From positions 157,883-188,467 of the forward strand of contig BMAT01002928.1 in NCBI GenBank assembly GCA_019649035.1: a DNA stretch of 30,585 nucleotides. Reading direction: 5' to 3'. Positions 19,501 to 28,913 of this stretch are shown one piece after another. The notes under the pieces were generated by a model that ran no database searches, was not told where the DNA came from, and saw only the letters and a program-made list of their open reading frames with translations. Position 1 is the stretch's first letter, and the number at the start of each line of letters is the position of its first letter. Made by a program: the position numbers and the translations under genes. The stretch comes from Elysia marginata. Its lineage: Eukaryota; Mollusca; Gastropoda; Plakobranchidae.

Positions 19501-22500
19501 ATGGTGAGTTGAAATTTGCCATAATTTTTCTTATGGCTGCCTAAGTTGTCACTTCAATTAGACTGTCCTTAAAAGAGTTCCAAAGATATATAAAAAGCAA
19601 CGCATCTTTTTCTCGCTTTTCATTAGATTTTTTTTGTCAGTTTCCATTGTGGAAATATAGTTGTTAAGATAGATTATAATTTTGGACCTCTTGGTGATCT
19701 GTACACCGTATTAGCACAAAAGAATTGTTGTTTCTTCCTTTGTTCTCATCTTTTGAAACTAGATTATTGTGTCTGTTATCAGGCAATTATTTTGAGCTTG
19801 CTTTCATTTGAGCTCTTTTACCTTCGTATATTTGTTATGATAGTTGCCCACTCAAGGCTTCCCACAGCTGTGGAGGATGAAATAATAGACCAAGAACCGC
19901 AAGAATCTGGGCTATCAACAAAAGAAACAGATGCTGCCCTTGGATTGTGTGTATTTATGTATGGCTTAATCATTAATGTCATCATTGTGTTTTGTTACTT
20001 CAGTCGTTTGCTTAGAAAAATGCCATCCCTTCATAAGCTGTATTGGTCCTTTGAACAAAAGACGAAACAAACATGTAAAATTGTTTTACAATCACAAGTG
20101 AACATCAGAAAGAAAAGTCCTCAAATTGTGTTTAAATGTGTAGAGTAAACTTTGTTTTGCTATTATAAATCAATGCAAATTATTGCAAATCATTCCAGAT
20201 TAATTTTAGGTCCAATTCAGTCATTATTTATTACATATATATGGTAATCAAGTTTGAAAATAAAAATACAGAAGCTAATACACAGAGGTGCTCAATCTTA
20301 TATTCTCCTAAATTAAAATGGGTTTCTTAACCTTTTGAACCCATATGCCCGGTTAACTGGGCAAGGGCAATAATTCCTACATACCATATGCCCGCTAGAC
20401 CAGGCAGCCACACCCCCTCCGATTTGGTTGGTCTTTAATAGTCCAATGAGGAAAAAAAAAAGCATATTTTCCCCTGAATGACTGTGAAGAAATGAAAGTA
20501 AACATAACAGAAGCTAGTTCATGTTGTTTTTCTTCCAGTTTAGTGAAGTTTTCAAGTGTGAAGCGATCTATGGAACCAGGGTCCTCTGGTGCTAAACAGC
20601 CTAGAATTTCAGCTGAACAGGCCAGAGAAATGCTTTTTGATCTTGATGAGGAACTAGAATTAGATGATAATTATCCAGACAGTGATCTAGAGTCTGTTAG
20701 TTCTTGTGATGAACCTGAGGATTCTAGTAGCTCAGATAGATTTAGATCTAGACGTAGAGTAGAAGTGTTGTAAATTCTAGACCTAGACCTAGACCTGTAG
20801 ACCTAGGTATGTCAAGAGAGGCTCTACATGCTAGTCAGACTGGCACAACAAAGTGGAATTATTGGAAATAAAGGTAAGCCAAAACACTACAATTTTGTAT
20901 AATTTCAGGACACTTGGATGAAGAATGTGCATAAATATGACACTTGATCTTACTATGTCACAATATAGCCAAATTTTCTCTGGGAGGCCAGGTGAAGGAT
21001 GCTGTTTGGGTGCAGGGGGCCAGGGTTCAAAGGGTTAATCTTTGTGCATATCATCATGCTGCTAGCAAGTAGCATATCATATGGTACATCTTTAAATCTG
21101 TAGTTACGAAAAAAAACAACTAATTGTATCATGTCAAGTGGCTGATTTGTTGTAAATAAATGATGTTTGAAATATTCTTAATGAAGTAAAATTTGGCTCA
21201 GCCGATTTTCACATCATATAAAAGAAATGACAAAGATTGTTGTGATAGATCTGTGTTATCATTAATAGCAGTATATATCAATATGCAGTTAGGTCCCTGT
21301 CGCTTTTTTTTATTTACAAAAAAATCTCATGCATCAGAACATGTTTCATTAGCTGACACACTGTTATATGGCCACTGCGGAGCCTCAAACTATTTCTTAC
21401 TTTTTCTTATGAGCTGGTTGCATCTCTGCTGTACTGTTGTAAATTTTATAAAGCCAAATTATGTTATAGACTGCATGTATAAACAATTAATATAATTGTG
21501 ACATTTTTTAACCCTGTGAGATAGAGACGCCGATCTGTAAACAGAAGCTACTGATTCAACAAGAGTTCAGAAGGTACCCAGGCGCCAGCTGCAGAACACA
21601 GAAAACTGAATGATCTAGGCTTTGCTTCAATGGAGACTTTAAGTTATATTTTTACAGCTTTACTATTTTTAGCTTAAACGTTTGAGTACTTGAAGGAATT
21701 ATTAGCAAACGAAATAAACAAGTTTTTTTGGGTAACGCCAGCTTTCTGTTTAACAGGTTACACTGGTTAACTCACTTACTAGACTACTAGGGTATAGGCA
21801 AATTAGCATAATTTATAATATTGCTCCAAATGCTTTGCTTATATAATTTTCACATTTGGACCTTCTTTGCTGGGAAAGTGATCAAAAACTATGATTTTTG
21901 TTGTTGTTGTTGTAAAGAGAGTATTGAGGCCAAAAATGCTTCTGAAAAATTTTTTTTAGTGAACTCCATCTAGGTGTACAAAATCTTCATAATCACTATC
22001 CATGACTAGATCTAGATTTGTTCAGTCAATAGTTTCAGCCGCAGTGGGTTCACTGAACGAGAGTTTTGAGCAGGCTGAAGTGGCTGCAGTAAAAAATTGG
22101 TTTTGAACCCAAGAGAGCTCACCCAACTAAGAGATGAAAGTAAATTGGCTCAACTAACTTACAGGAACTATAGCAATCACACTGTTATATTTAGTATATT
22201 TTAGGGATGATAGTGTACAAATCACCCATATGCGCTGAAAGTAGGTTAGTGATGTAGCACATAAAAATATTAAAAATTAAAATGCACGTTTGCGATGGAA
22301 GTGGTCAGTGAGTTAATGATTATGCTATCTGCTAGTCTAAGTGCCTAGTCCAGTCAATTTTTAGTAAAAGGACACATACTTAGTGAATTGGTTTCTTTCA
22401 GTAACTTTAAAATGTGAAACTCTCTGACTGTGTTATGAATAGGGTGGAAACAGTACTCAGATTACTAAATAAAAGAGTAAATGCCTGAAGCACTTCATAT

Positions 22501-25500
22501 GGGTTCTCTGACAGGCCATGGCCAATCAAATGACATTAAAAACTCGCAGAGCAGCAGCAATTAAAAGGCATCACTCTGGCATACTGACAAGTTCTTCCTC
22601 TACCCATAGCCAGATTCTCATTTAACCACATGAATGCAACAATGTTTGCAAATCGCCTTTCTCAGGGTCTACTTGTCAAATTCAGGACTCAACCCCTAAA
22701 CAAGGCAGTCCAAAAGCTGGGTGTCCATAAGACCATGAAGTCACAGATGCCAAGGTTCAGAAAAGAAATTTTGCTGTTTTTAAAAATGTAGTTTTGTTTA
22801 TCAATAACTAATCACTCATTTGAATTCAGAATTTATATAAAAATAGGTAAATATTTCTTTAAACCTAATGAGACCCAAAGTACATTTTGCCGTGAATAAA
22901 AGTAAAAATTATAGATTTGGCAATTGCAGACCTGCCATTCATAAAGATTAAACCCTTTATTGGAAAGATTTTTTTGCCAAAAATATCAGAAAGTATGAAG
23001 TTTCTGATTTTTACTTTAAATCACTGATTCTTTTTTCTGCTGGGTAGGTACCTTCAATGGGCTAAACTTAGGTTGTTAATTACCCAGTTACCTGAGTATT
23101 TTACTTTTTACTTTATTGTGTGAAAGTAATGTCATTAGTATATATGTACAGTACTAAATTACAATTACATGGCGTATGGTAGTAGGCCTACATGATTTCT
23201 AACAATTGAAACCACAGTGATGGTCCTTAAAATTGTATTGCTAGGGCTTTAACTCCATAAGTAGCCTACCAGAACTTCTGAGTACCTCTGCCTGGTTGTA
23301 CTGATATTTTAACCCTGAATATAGGTTTCTTGTCTTTTTTATATTTTCCTTTTTCGCTGTTTCTGTACCAATTGCTTTAGTATGAGTCCGATTCTTGATA
23401 ATATTATGTGTAGGCCACTGAGACTTCTGCATTATCCTTTATTTGTTGTAAAGTATTGCAGTCATTCCTAAATAAAATTTTGTAAAAACAAATCAATATT
23501 CAACAGTTGAGCATGTGCAGTGAATACCAGAATGTCTTGGGTAGACTGCCTGTAATTTGATAATGTGAATTAATTATCTTGTTACAATGTTTGCTGACCT
23601 ACTTTTTTTATATTCAAATGTTAAAGTGGCAAGTTTTTCTTTTTGGACATGTGTAAATATCTTAAGAATTAAAGAGACTATTCCATTTGTTGTGAAGTAT
23701 GTATGGACTTTATCAGAAATGTTTGTAAGTAAAGCAGTCCTAGTTTGATAACCCTGGTGAATTGTTTCCTATTGGATTACCTGATTAAGTATAAGTAGTG
23801 ATTTTTAAGTAGGCCTATAAGATTGATTGTACAAAATGGCAGCAGAGGAGTCCACTTTATTCAGTTAACATGAGGTATGCAAAAATAATTTGGGGCAATT
23901 AACTTGAAAAGGGATGCCATTTTCCCATTATTTTCCTTTTTGTTTTTAGCCCCAGGAACTGAATAAATACAGAAATTTGGACAAGATTAATATCACAAAA
24001 ATTTACTATTCAATGCCCCTCACTGACATAAGCTTTTTCACATGAGATAATGGTGCCAGGATTTTCTGTTATTTTCAGAAAATTTGAGTGGCATCTCTGA
24101 CATGGAAAATATCTTATCACAAGAATACCTTACAACTGTCTTTCTTGTTCTAAGTTCCTTAAAATTGTAGCTTGGTACTTGATCAAGTGCAATCAATCTA
24201 ATATTGTGTGTTTTAGCTAGATTGTTCTTATTGTATGAAAATTTTTTTCTTTTAAATTTGATTAAAGTGGGCTCAGCTGATGTATAGCATGTTCATTAAA
24301 GTGTTCAGATTGCAAAGGAACAGATAACACCGCAGTCTTGAATTATAAAAGATAATCATATGCATTAAATTTTTCCCCATGTGTGTAACATTCATTTGAG
24401 GCTAAGGCATCTGTCTTCTCTTTTTTCTCTCTGTGTATTTTCAGTGACATTGGCAACATCGTCAAAACTGATGCAAAGTCCTTGTGACATCTTTGCTGGG
24501 GTTTTCCTGGCTGCTGCACTGACTTCAAAGTGCCAAAATCACAGGACCATTAACTAATAATGAGCCTATATGCCTTAGAAATTCATTCAAAATTTCACAT
24601 TAAACTTCTCAACCTATCCCTAATCCAAAAAAAGGAGCACTTCTTATGAAAAACATTTTTGTTTGTTTGAAGCAAACACATCATTAAAAAAAAAACAACA
24701 CATAATATTAATACCGATGAAGTTTTTAGTAAAGTCACAAAATTCTATTAAGATTAGGAGTGAAAGTTTATGCTGCTTTTGAAAAAAAAAAAAACATACT
24801 AAAAATTGTCTGAAGAAATCAGAAGACATGGGTTTTTATTTTCAAAATGAAGTACATATTTGACAGGGTTAAAACGGATAAACAGATTTTCCTTAAAACT
24901 GCCTTTTTACATAGTATAATAAGTGGAAGAGGATTGATATTAAATTTTCCTTCCACCCCAAGAAAATTTGCTTGGTAATGAGCTAATGTGTAGGAGCTTT
25001 TCCTAATGATGATTTCAAAGTTTAACTAAATCAGTGGGCATACTTCAAAAGGTGCAGAATTAAATGTTTAAAAAGTACTGAGTTTCCAGATTAAATTTAA
25101 AATGTTGATTTAAGTTTTTATATGGCATCTTCTCTTCCTCTTCCTTGTTCTCATATATTTACAGCTGTCATGACAGGGCTGATCACCACAACCTTGCAAG
25201 CAATCAGTAAAGGTGTCTTCAAAAGTTGAGACAGTTCTGCTCATATCATTATCTCTATAGAAAAGTTCTGCCTTCAAGGAGAGAGTTATAGTTAAAAATG
25301 AGAAATTGGGCATTACACATGTTAATTTAAGACTTTTTTTTTTGGTCACTCTTGAAGCAAGTTTCAAGGGAAAAATAAATGATTATACTTTAGTAGTTCA
25401 GCTGTTTGAAAGGACAATGTATAAAGATTGAGATGTGTGTAATCTTGTTCTTTGTCTGTAAATAGATCTTCAAGCTGTATTATTTTTATTTGTATTGCTT

Positions 25501-26798
25501 TCTTATGTAACACACGAAGTTTGTTTGAGAGTTTTGATAAAAGATCATTTTGTTCTTGTGCCATTGTTTTGATAAGTCCAGGAATTTTAAGATTATTTGA
25601 TTGAAGCTGTACCCTGAAATGTAAACTTGTCTTACTGCTAATAAAGTAATTGAAATTGGGTTTTGTTTTTTCAGGCAAACTCTTTCTTTTTTCTTCTCTT
25701 CTCTTTTTTTGCAGCAATACAGAGTGGTGTTGCAGCTGAAGGGTCCTAGGTGTGGTCTTTCATGGGGGAAAATTGTCTTCTCATTGCTTTAAAAATATTG
25801 TCTAAAGTTGTAGTTTTTTTTCAGTAGGCCTTATTGTGCATGAAAATTTAATGTATTTTCTGTCTTCAAACAACTCATTGAGCCTTATGCTTAACTTTGA
25901 ATTGCCATATTCACACAAACTGCACGATCTTGTTTGATACAAGAACTTGAATCTAATGCGGTAAGTATTCCAAATTGCAGTCTGCTGGCGTGGCACAATG
26001 TGGATTAGTTATTCCATTTTGTGGAAAGTACTTCAGTAATGCGGTGCTCTTTTTTTTCTTCTTTTTCTCTATGTTTTTAATAGAGTCTTAAGAGCACAGG
26101 AATTATGCATTCTGCCTTACCGCAATACAACCACCATATTCTAATGGATTGGATTGATTCTTGGAGACCGCCGTAACTCATTCTAAAGAATGAAAGGCAG
26201 AAAAACCTCATCGGAAGCGGTAAACATTACCATATTGACTGTTTCGGATATGTCTGGTTAAATCATTATGCGGTTTAGTATTTCACCGACATGGTTTATG
26301 AAAATGAGAATTGAACGCTTGTTGACACTAATTGTAAGGATTCCATACATTTTCTTTTAGTTGTGATTTTTTTCATCTATAATGTCCCTCGGCCTATATT
26401 GTGTGTTGTGTTATATTTTTCTTATAAACAAATTTTTAGCAGCACATTTGTGAAGTGCTTCCCCATTCCACTTATACATTGTATTTTTCATGGCTGTTTT
26501 AGCTTTCCTCTCTGTGGCCTTTGATAAAGCTATGTGGTCTTTATGCCCAATGTTTCAAAAATATTTGTTTGGGTTTGTTCCAGGCTCAGAATTGGAAACC
26601 CAGGAGACATTCTTCCCACAGTCTGAACAGTATGGACCTGTGTTGGATGGTCCAGGTGCTAAGCGAGACATCAAACCCTTCAAGCCTCCCAAGCTTGGTG
26701 TGCAGCAACAGGAAGATGTTCAACGTGCCAAGAAGTTTGCTATGGAACAAAGCATCAAAAGTGTCCTGGTTCGACAGACTATTGCTCATCAGCAACAG
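16275..26798 (+). CDS. PUF60: Poly(U)-binding splicing factor PUF60 (half pint), 5' part, 3 coding exons
   Basis: PUF60 is a nuclear RNA-binding protein that works with U2AF at uridine-rich 3' splice sites; its human form FIR also represses MYC transcription. Joining 16275-16544, 19431-19503 and 26584-26798 (phases 0, 1, 0; every boundary GT/AG) gives 186 residues without a stop. Residues 1-90 are a polar, Q/E/N-rich leader. Residues 107-112 (PKRLKL) look like a nuclear localisation signal. Residues 162-181, [20 protein letters not shown], match the signature that precedes RRM1 in human PUF60 and fly half pint, and IAHQQQ follows. The rest (RRM1, RRM2 and the UHM) is beyond the window; no RRM RNP motif is seen up to 30585. 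The leader is not conserved in sequence with vertebrates, as is normal for this family. An alternative would be a PUF60 retrocopy, but the introns rule that out. Confidence 0.93.
16621..16649. repeat. Perfect hairpin, 11-bp stem, 7-nt loop
   Basis: Arms CCCTAGGCTAG (16621-16631) and CTAGCCTAGGG (16639-16649). It sits 77 bp after the exon 1 donor, in a stretch rich in TCTAGAT/CCTAGG words. Confidence 0.9.
16705..16744. repeat. Perfect hairpin, 12-bp stem, 16-nt loop
   Basis: Arms ACCCACGGAAAA (16705-16716) and TTTTCCGTGGGT (16733-16744). It begins 21 bp inside a CAGGGCTGCC sequence that may be the end of a hAT-like element. Confidence 0.92.
18156..18942. mobile_element. Non-autonomous pogo/Tc1-mariner-like element
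   Basis: The left end is TA|CAGTCAAACCTGCCTTGACG. The right end on the opposite strand is CAGTCAAACCTGCC, then TGAGACGACCAC, also bounded by TA (18154-18155 and 18943-18944). The TIRs match over about 25 bp with one small indel. GACGACCAC-type words recur as subterminal repeats on both sides (18172-18220, 18870-18898). A TA duplication and CAGT termini are typical of the Tc1/mariner superfamily, pogo branch. No transposase frame is visible, though 191 bases in the middle are unknown. Its total span of 787 bp is too short for a full transposase. Confidence 0.85.
18426..18616. other. Assembly gap, 191 N
   Basis: A run of N inside the pogo-like element. All translations across it are meaningless. 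Confidence 1.
19431..19503 (+). CDS. PUF60: PUF60 coding exon 2
   Basis: 73 bp, acceptor TTTTTCTAG, donor GTGAGT. It encodes [16 protein letters not shown] then PKRLKLEN plus the first base of a glycine codon completed in exon 3. The PKRLKLENG segment is compatible with the MENG-containing and DMPATKRTR-containing leaders of vertebrate and fly orthologues, and is probably a nuclear localisation signal. Confidence 0.88.
19753..20148 (+). other. Unconfirmed 131-codon open frame in intron 2
   Basis: The longest + frame in the intron. It opens at a TTG; the first ATG is near residue 29. It contains an acidic segment ([14 protein letters not shown]) and a hydrophobic stretch [20 protein letters not shown] that could span a membrane. 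No family is recognised, and a frame of this length can arise by chance in AT-rich DNA of this size. A CTTCCCACAG acceptor-like site sits inside it. Confidence 0.15.
20331..21034 (+). mobile_element. piggyBac-like element, internally deleted
   Basis: Flanked by TTAA on both sides (20327-20330, 21035-21038), the obligatory piggyBac target duplication. Terminal repeats are CCTTTTGAACCC on the left and, on the opposite strand, CCCTTTGAACCC on the right (11 of 12 identical). Subterminal CATATGCCCG occurs twice (20342-20351 and about 20386-20395). The first copy is part of the near-palindrome TGCCCGGTTAACTGGGCA (20346-20363). At 704 bp it is far below the length of an autonomous element and keeps only the 5' end of a transposase frame, so it is a deletion derivative mobilised, if at all, in trans. 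The CCYTTTGAACCC-type ends and TTAA identify the superfamily firmly. Confidence 0.9.
20570..20773 (+). pseudogene. piggyBac transposase N-terminal fragment
   Basis: From the ATG at 20570 the frame gives 67 residues: [20 protein letters not shown], then [20 protein letters not shown], a serine/acidic run, and a basic end RFRSRRR before TAA at 20771-20773. piggyBac-family transposases start with a short basic segment, an x-EEAxxxL-like helix (here AEQAREMLF) and a long acidic, serine-rich disordered region of this kind. The DDE catalytic domain is missing. A later out-of-frame TTKWNYW may be the remnant of the conserved tryptophan motif that follows the acidic region. The frame also opens upstream at an ATG at 20492, but a CTTCCAG acceptor-like site near 20532-20538 suggests that part is intron or leader. 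Confidence 0.7.
21039..25100. other. Unassigned intron sequence
   Basis: About 4 kb of AT-rich intron. Frames at 21193-21495 (+), 23241-23432 (minus), 24343-24528 (minus) and 24644-24829 (minus) show no recognisable domain. Confidence 0.45.
25110..25717 (-). other. Two adjacent minus-strand open frames, unconfirmed
   Basis: Minus-strand frames at 25364-25717 and 25110-25367 lie in succession. The first has a TTTACATTTCAG acceptor-like site near 25615 followed by an amphipathic stretch ([20 protein letters not shown]) with coiled-coil character. The second contains [17 protein letters not shown] and a basic C-terminus (RTRKRKRRC). A nested antisense gene is conceivable, but I could not find donor/acceptor pairs that keep phase between them, and the lengths are near the chance limit for AT-rich DNA. 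Confidence 0.15.
25825..25960 (+). other. Candidate cryptic or poison exon in PUF60 intron 2
   Basis: A T8 tract followed by CAG (acceptor ending 25824) and a perfect donor GTAAGT (25961-25966) bound 136 bp. Joined to exon 2, whose phase leaves one base, it reads open for about 45 codons and then hits TGA (25934-25936), 25 nt before the donor. Because 136 is not a multiple of three, inclusion would truncate PUF60 before its RRMs. Two more strong pyrimidine-tract acceptors precede it, ending at 25674 and 25714. Inference from splice signals only. Confidence 0.35.
26584..26798 (+). CDS. PUF60: PUF60 coding exon 3
   Basis: 215 bp that complete the split glycine codon and end at phase 0 in AHQQQ before the donor GTAGAT. 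Conserved elements are [17 protein letters not shown] and [20 protein letters not shown]. The last lies immediately before RRM1 in the family and is the main evidence for the gene's identity. Confidence 0.95.
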
Positions 26799-26982
26799 GT
26801 AGATATAATAAGAGAAAATCTTAGCCAGGCATTTTATTTGTAAAGATTCCATTAGAGAAATAAAGACGACGTGAAGCTCTAGACAAACAAAGTTTTTATG
26901 GGAAAAAAATGTTTTTAAGAGTGTATTTGAGTGCCGTAACTAAATTACACAAATTTGTATCCAATAATATGATAGATATTTA

Positions 26983-27081
26983 CAGCCAGGCCCGCCAAAT
27001 TGGGAAAAGGGAAATCTGGAAAAAATTAGGGAATGAAATTCTTTTTATATAAAGTCATTGCTGAATCAGGAAATTTTACCC
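26983..27081 (+). mobile_element. Short CAG-TA element fragment, copy A
   Basis: TA|CAGCCAGGCCCGCCAAATTG, then GGGAAATC, a TATAAAGTCATTG segment and TCAGGAAATTTTACCC. Copy B at 30321-30438 matches along its length. The right end is missing in both. TA plus CAG suggests a pogo/Tc1-like terminal fragment. Confidence 0.65.
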
Positions 27082-27512
27082 ATATAGACGAGGGAAAATC
27101 CAGATATCGTAATCAAAATGAAGTGCTGGTGTCAGATTATTTGCTTTGTTTACCCAAGAAAGGCACCTTATTTACATGTAATGAATGAAATGACACATGT
27201 GTGGTGTATAAACAGCTTTCTTGGGCCCAGGCAATTTTAATAGTGGTGTTTAGGATGCATCAAATTCTACCTGTCCTGCTGTGGACTTCACAGTTCAGTT
27301 CATTCCAGGTGGATATTGATGAAGCTAATGTTTTCTCAAACAGGAAATCTGGCATATGCAGTATAGGCACCAGACATGGTGCAAAAACTAAGGTCATTTA
27401 AACAGCGGGGTGTTACTTTTGTTAGTCTTGTAACATTTTTGTAGAGTTTAACTTAAGCCCATTAATAGCTAGGACTACCGTAAAAGAGTTTCTTATATCC
27501 GGAAGTTTCACT

Positions 27513-27740
27513 GATCAATTTCCGATGTAATAGATGAACAGCGAAAAAAGAGTTGATTTGTCTTTTGATAATACTCAAAAAGTTCTGAAACATGTGAGAC
27601 TCCAGGAGCTGCAATAATCAAAATTGATCAATTTCCTATGTAAAAAGATGAACAGCGAAAAAAGAGTTGATTTGTCTTTTTGATAATACACAAAAAGTTC
27701 TGAAACATGTGAGACTCCAGGAGCAGCAATAATGAAAGTT
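27513..27740 (+). repeat. Tandem duplication, two units of about 114 bp
   Basis: Units 27513-27625 and 27626-27740 both start GATCAATTTCC and both contain GATGAACAGCGAAAAAAGAG and GAAACATGTGAGACTCCAGG. They differ at about eight positions including single-base indels, so the duplication is recent. Confidence 0.95.
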
Positions 27741-27784
27741 TCATCGTGTCTGTGCCTTAACTCAATGATTTTCTCTTTTCATGA

Positions 27785-28006
27785 GACATAAATCCGGTGG
27801 ACCCGGAAAAGAAGCCTTCTCCACCAATGTCCCCATTAAGCGAGTCCAACTGTAGTTCCATAAATTCAGGTACAATGAACCTGGAATACAACAAGCTCAG
27901 ACCCAACAAGTCCTCGGGCTCAACGAGAAGTCGTTTTATTTCCCTCTTAGGCTCTATTAAAAGCCTTGTATCTATAAAGTACCAAGTTTTTCCAACCTCG
28001 GGTTAG
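27785..28006 (+). other. Unconfirmed open frame, proline/serine-rich
   Basis: Open from after the TGA at 27782-27784 to a TAG at 28004-28006. It reads DINPVDPEKKPSPPMSPLSE, then a serine-rich segment and NKLRPNKSSGSTRSRF. No ATG opens it and no family is recognised. It is not the expected next PUF60 exon. It could be a remnant of a TE ORF1 or chance. Confidence 0.15.
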
Positions 28007-28738
28007 ACGAGGGAAGTAAGCCTGAGCATCAGTACTTGAGTAATAGTAAAATTACAAACACTGCCCATTGAATTACACTTCAAGCATTTCAATCCTCGTA
28101 AGTTTATTGTAGGCCTTTGTCTATGTTGCAATACTTGGGGAGCATGAGCGCTAAATCTTGAACTAATCTAGATCTTCGTGGATTGCATCTTAGTGTAGAT
28201 ATTAATCTTATGCCTGTGTGAGAATGGGATTTCTGAAAGAAGGCAACAAAGGTGCTGTAAAGGCCATTTGACTCGTCTTTGATAAACAAGTGGTTGTGGA
28301 AATGGCCAGATTGAAACTTTAGGCCATACATTTGATAGACTTCGGCCTACAAGCTAGGAGACTTCATTGGGAAGATCAATATTGCAGGAACAGGATGGTG
28401 TTTGTAGTTTGAAGATAAGATAGCATATATAGGAGATATAGTTAATATCAGTTAAAATACCATATGTTTATCTTGTTTTATGAAATTTATTTAATACAAT
28501 TTGAAATATTTCAAAAGGTTTTACAAGTTTTATTCCTTTAAAATGATGTCAATGATACTTTATGAAAACATCATTTACATATGGCAATAAGTTCAGACTC
28601 ACATCTTTGAAGACAAAGTCAAAGGAAAGTGTCAAAAAATGAATTGTTTCATTATTTTACTTAGGATTTAAATAGGCATATACTCACCCCTTTAAAATTG
28701 AGACCAAATGCACTAAAAGGCCTTTTTGGGAGTGAAGT

Positions 28739-28785
28739 GGGAGCATGCCCCTGGACCCCCCTAGCAGGGCTCCTGTCTTTGGCGG
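28739..28785 (-). repeat. Dispersed repeat, CTAGGGGGGTCC family, copy B
   Basis: On the minus strand it reads CCGCCAAA, CTAGGGGGGTCCAGGGGCAT and GCTCCC, collinear with 2740-2791. Confidence 0.6.
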
Positions 28786-28913
28786 CCATTGATTGGTCCC
28801 CCCAGAAAAATTCTTGGTTCTCATCATAAGATAAGAAAGTACATTGACTAAAAAAAACATACACTTACAAGCAATGAAGTATGTGCACATAAAAAAAAAA
28901 GCATGAATAGCAG

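Larger units (their letters stand above)
19504..26583 (+). other. PUF60 intron 2 (7080 bp)
   Basis: Donor GTGAGT, acceptor TTTGTTCCAG. It contains a piggyBac-like element (20331-21034), a TTG microsatellite at 21898-21914, and a cluster of strong splice signals at 25660-25960. The stretch 21039-25100 shows nothing else I recognise. Confidence 0.85.

Noticed and set aside
27785-28006. Next PUF60 exon
   Set aside because: The translated sequence lacks QLTNLQ-like or RRM1 RNP motifs and no phase-0 acceptor precedes it.
28661-28890. Minus-strand frames of 67-68 codons
   Set aside because: They overlap the G-rich dispersed repeat and the LINE 3' flank; no protein motif.
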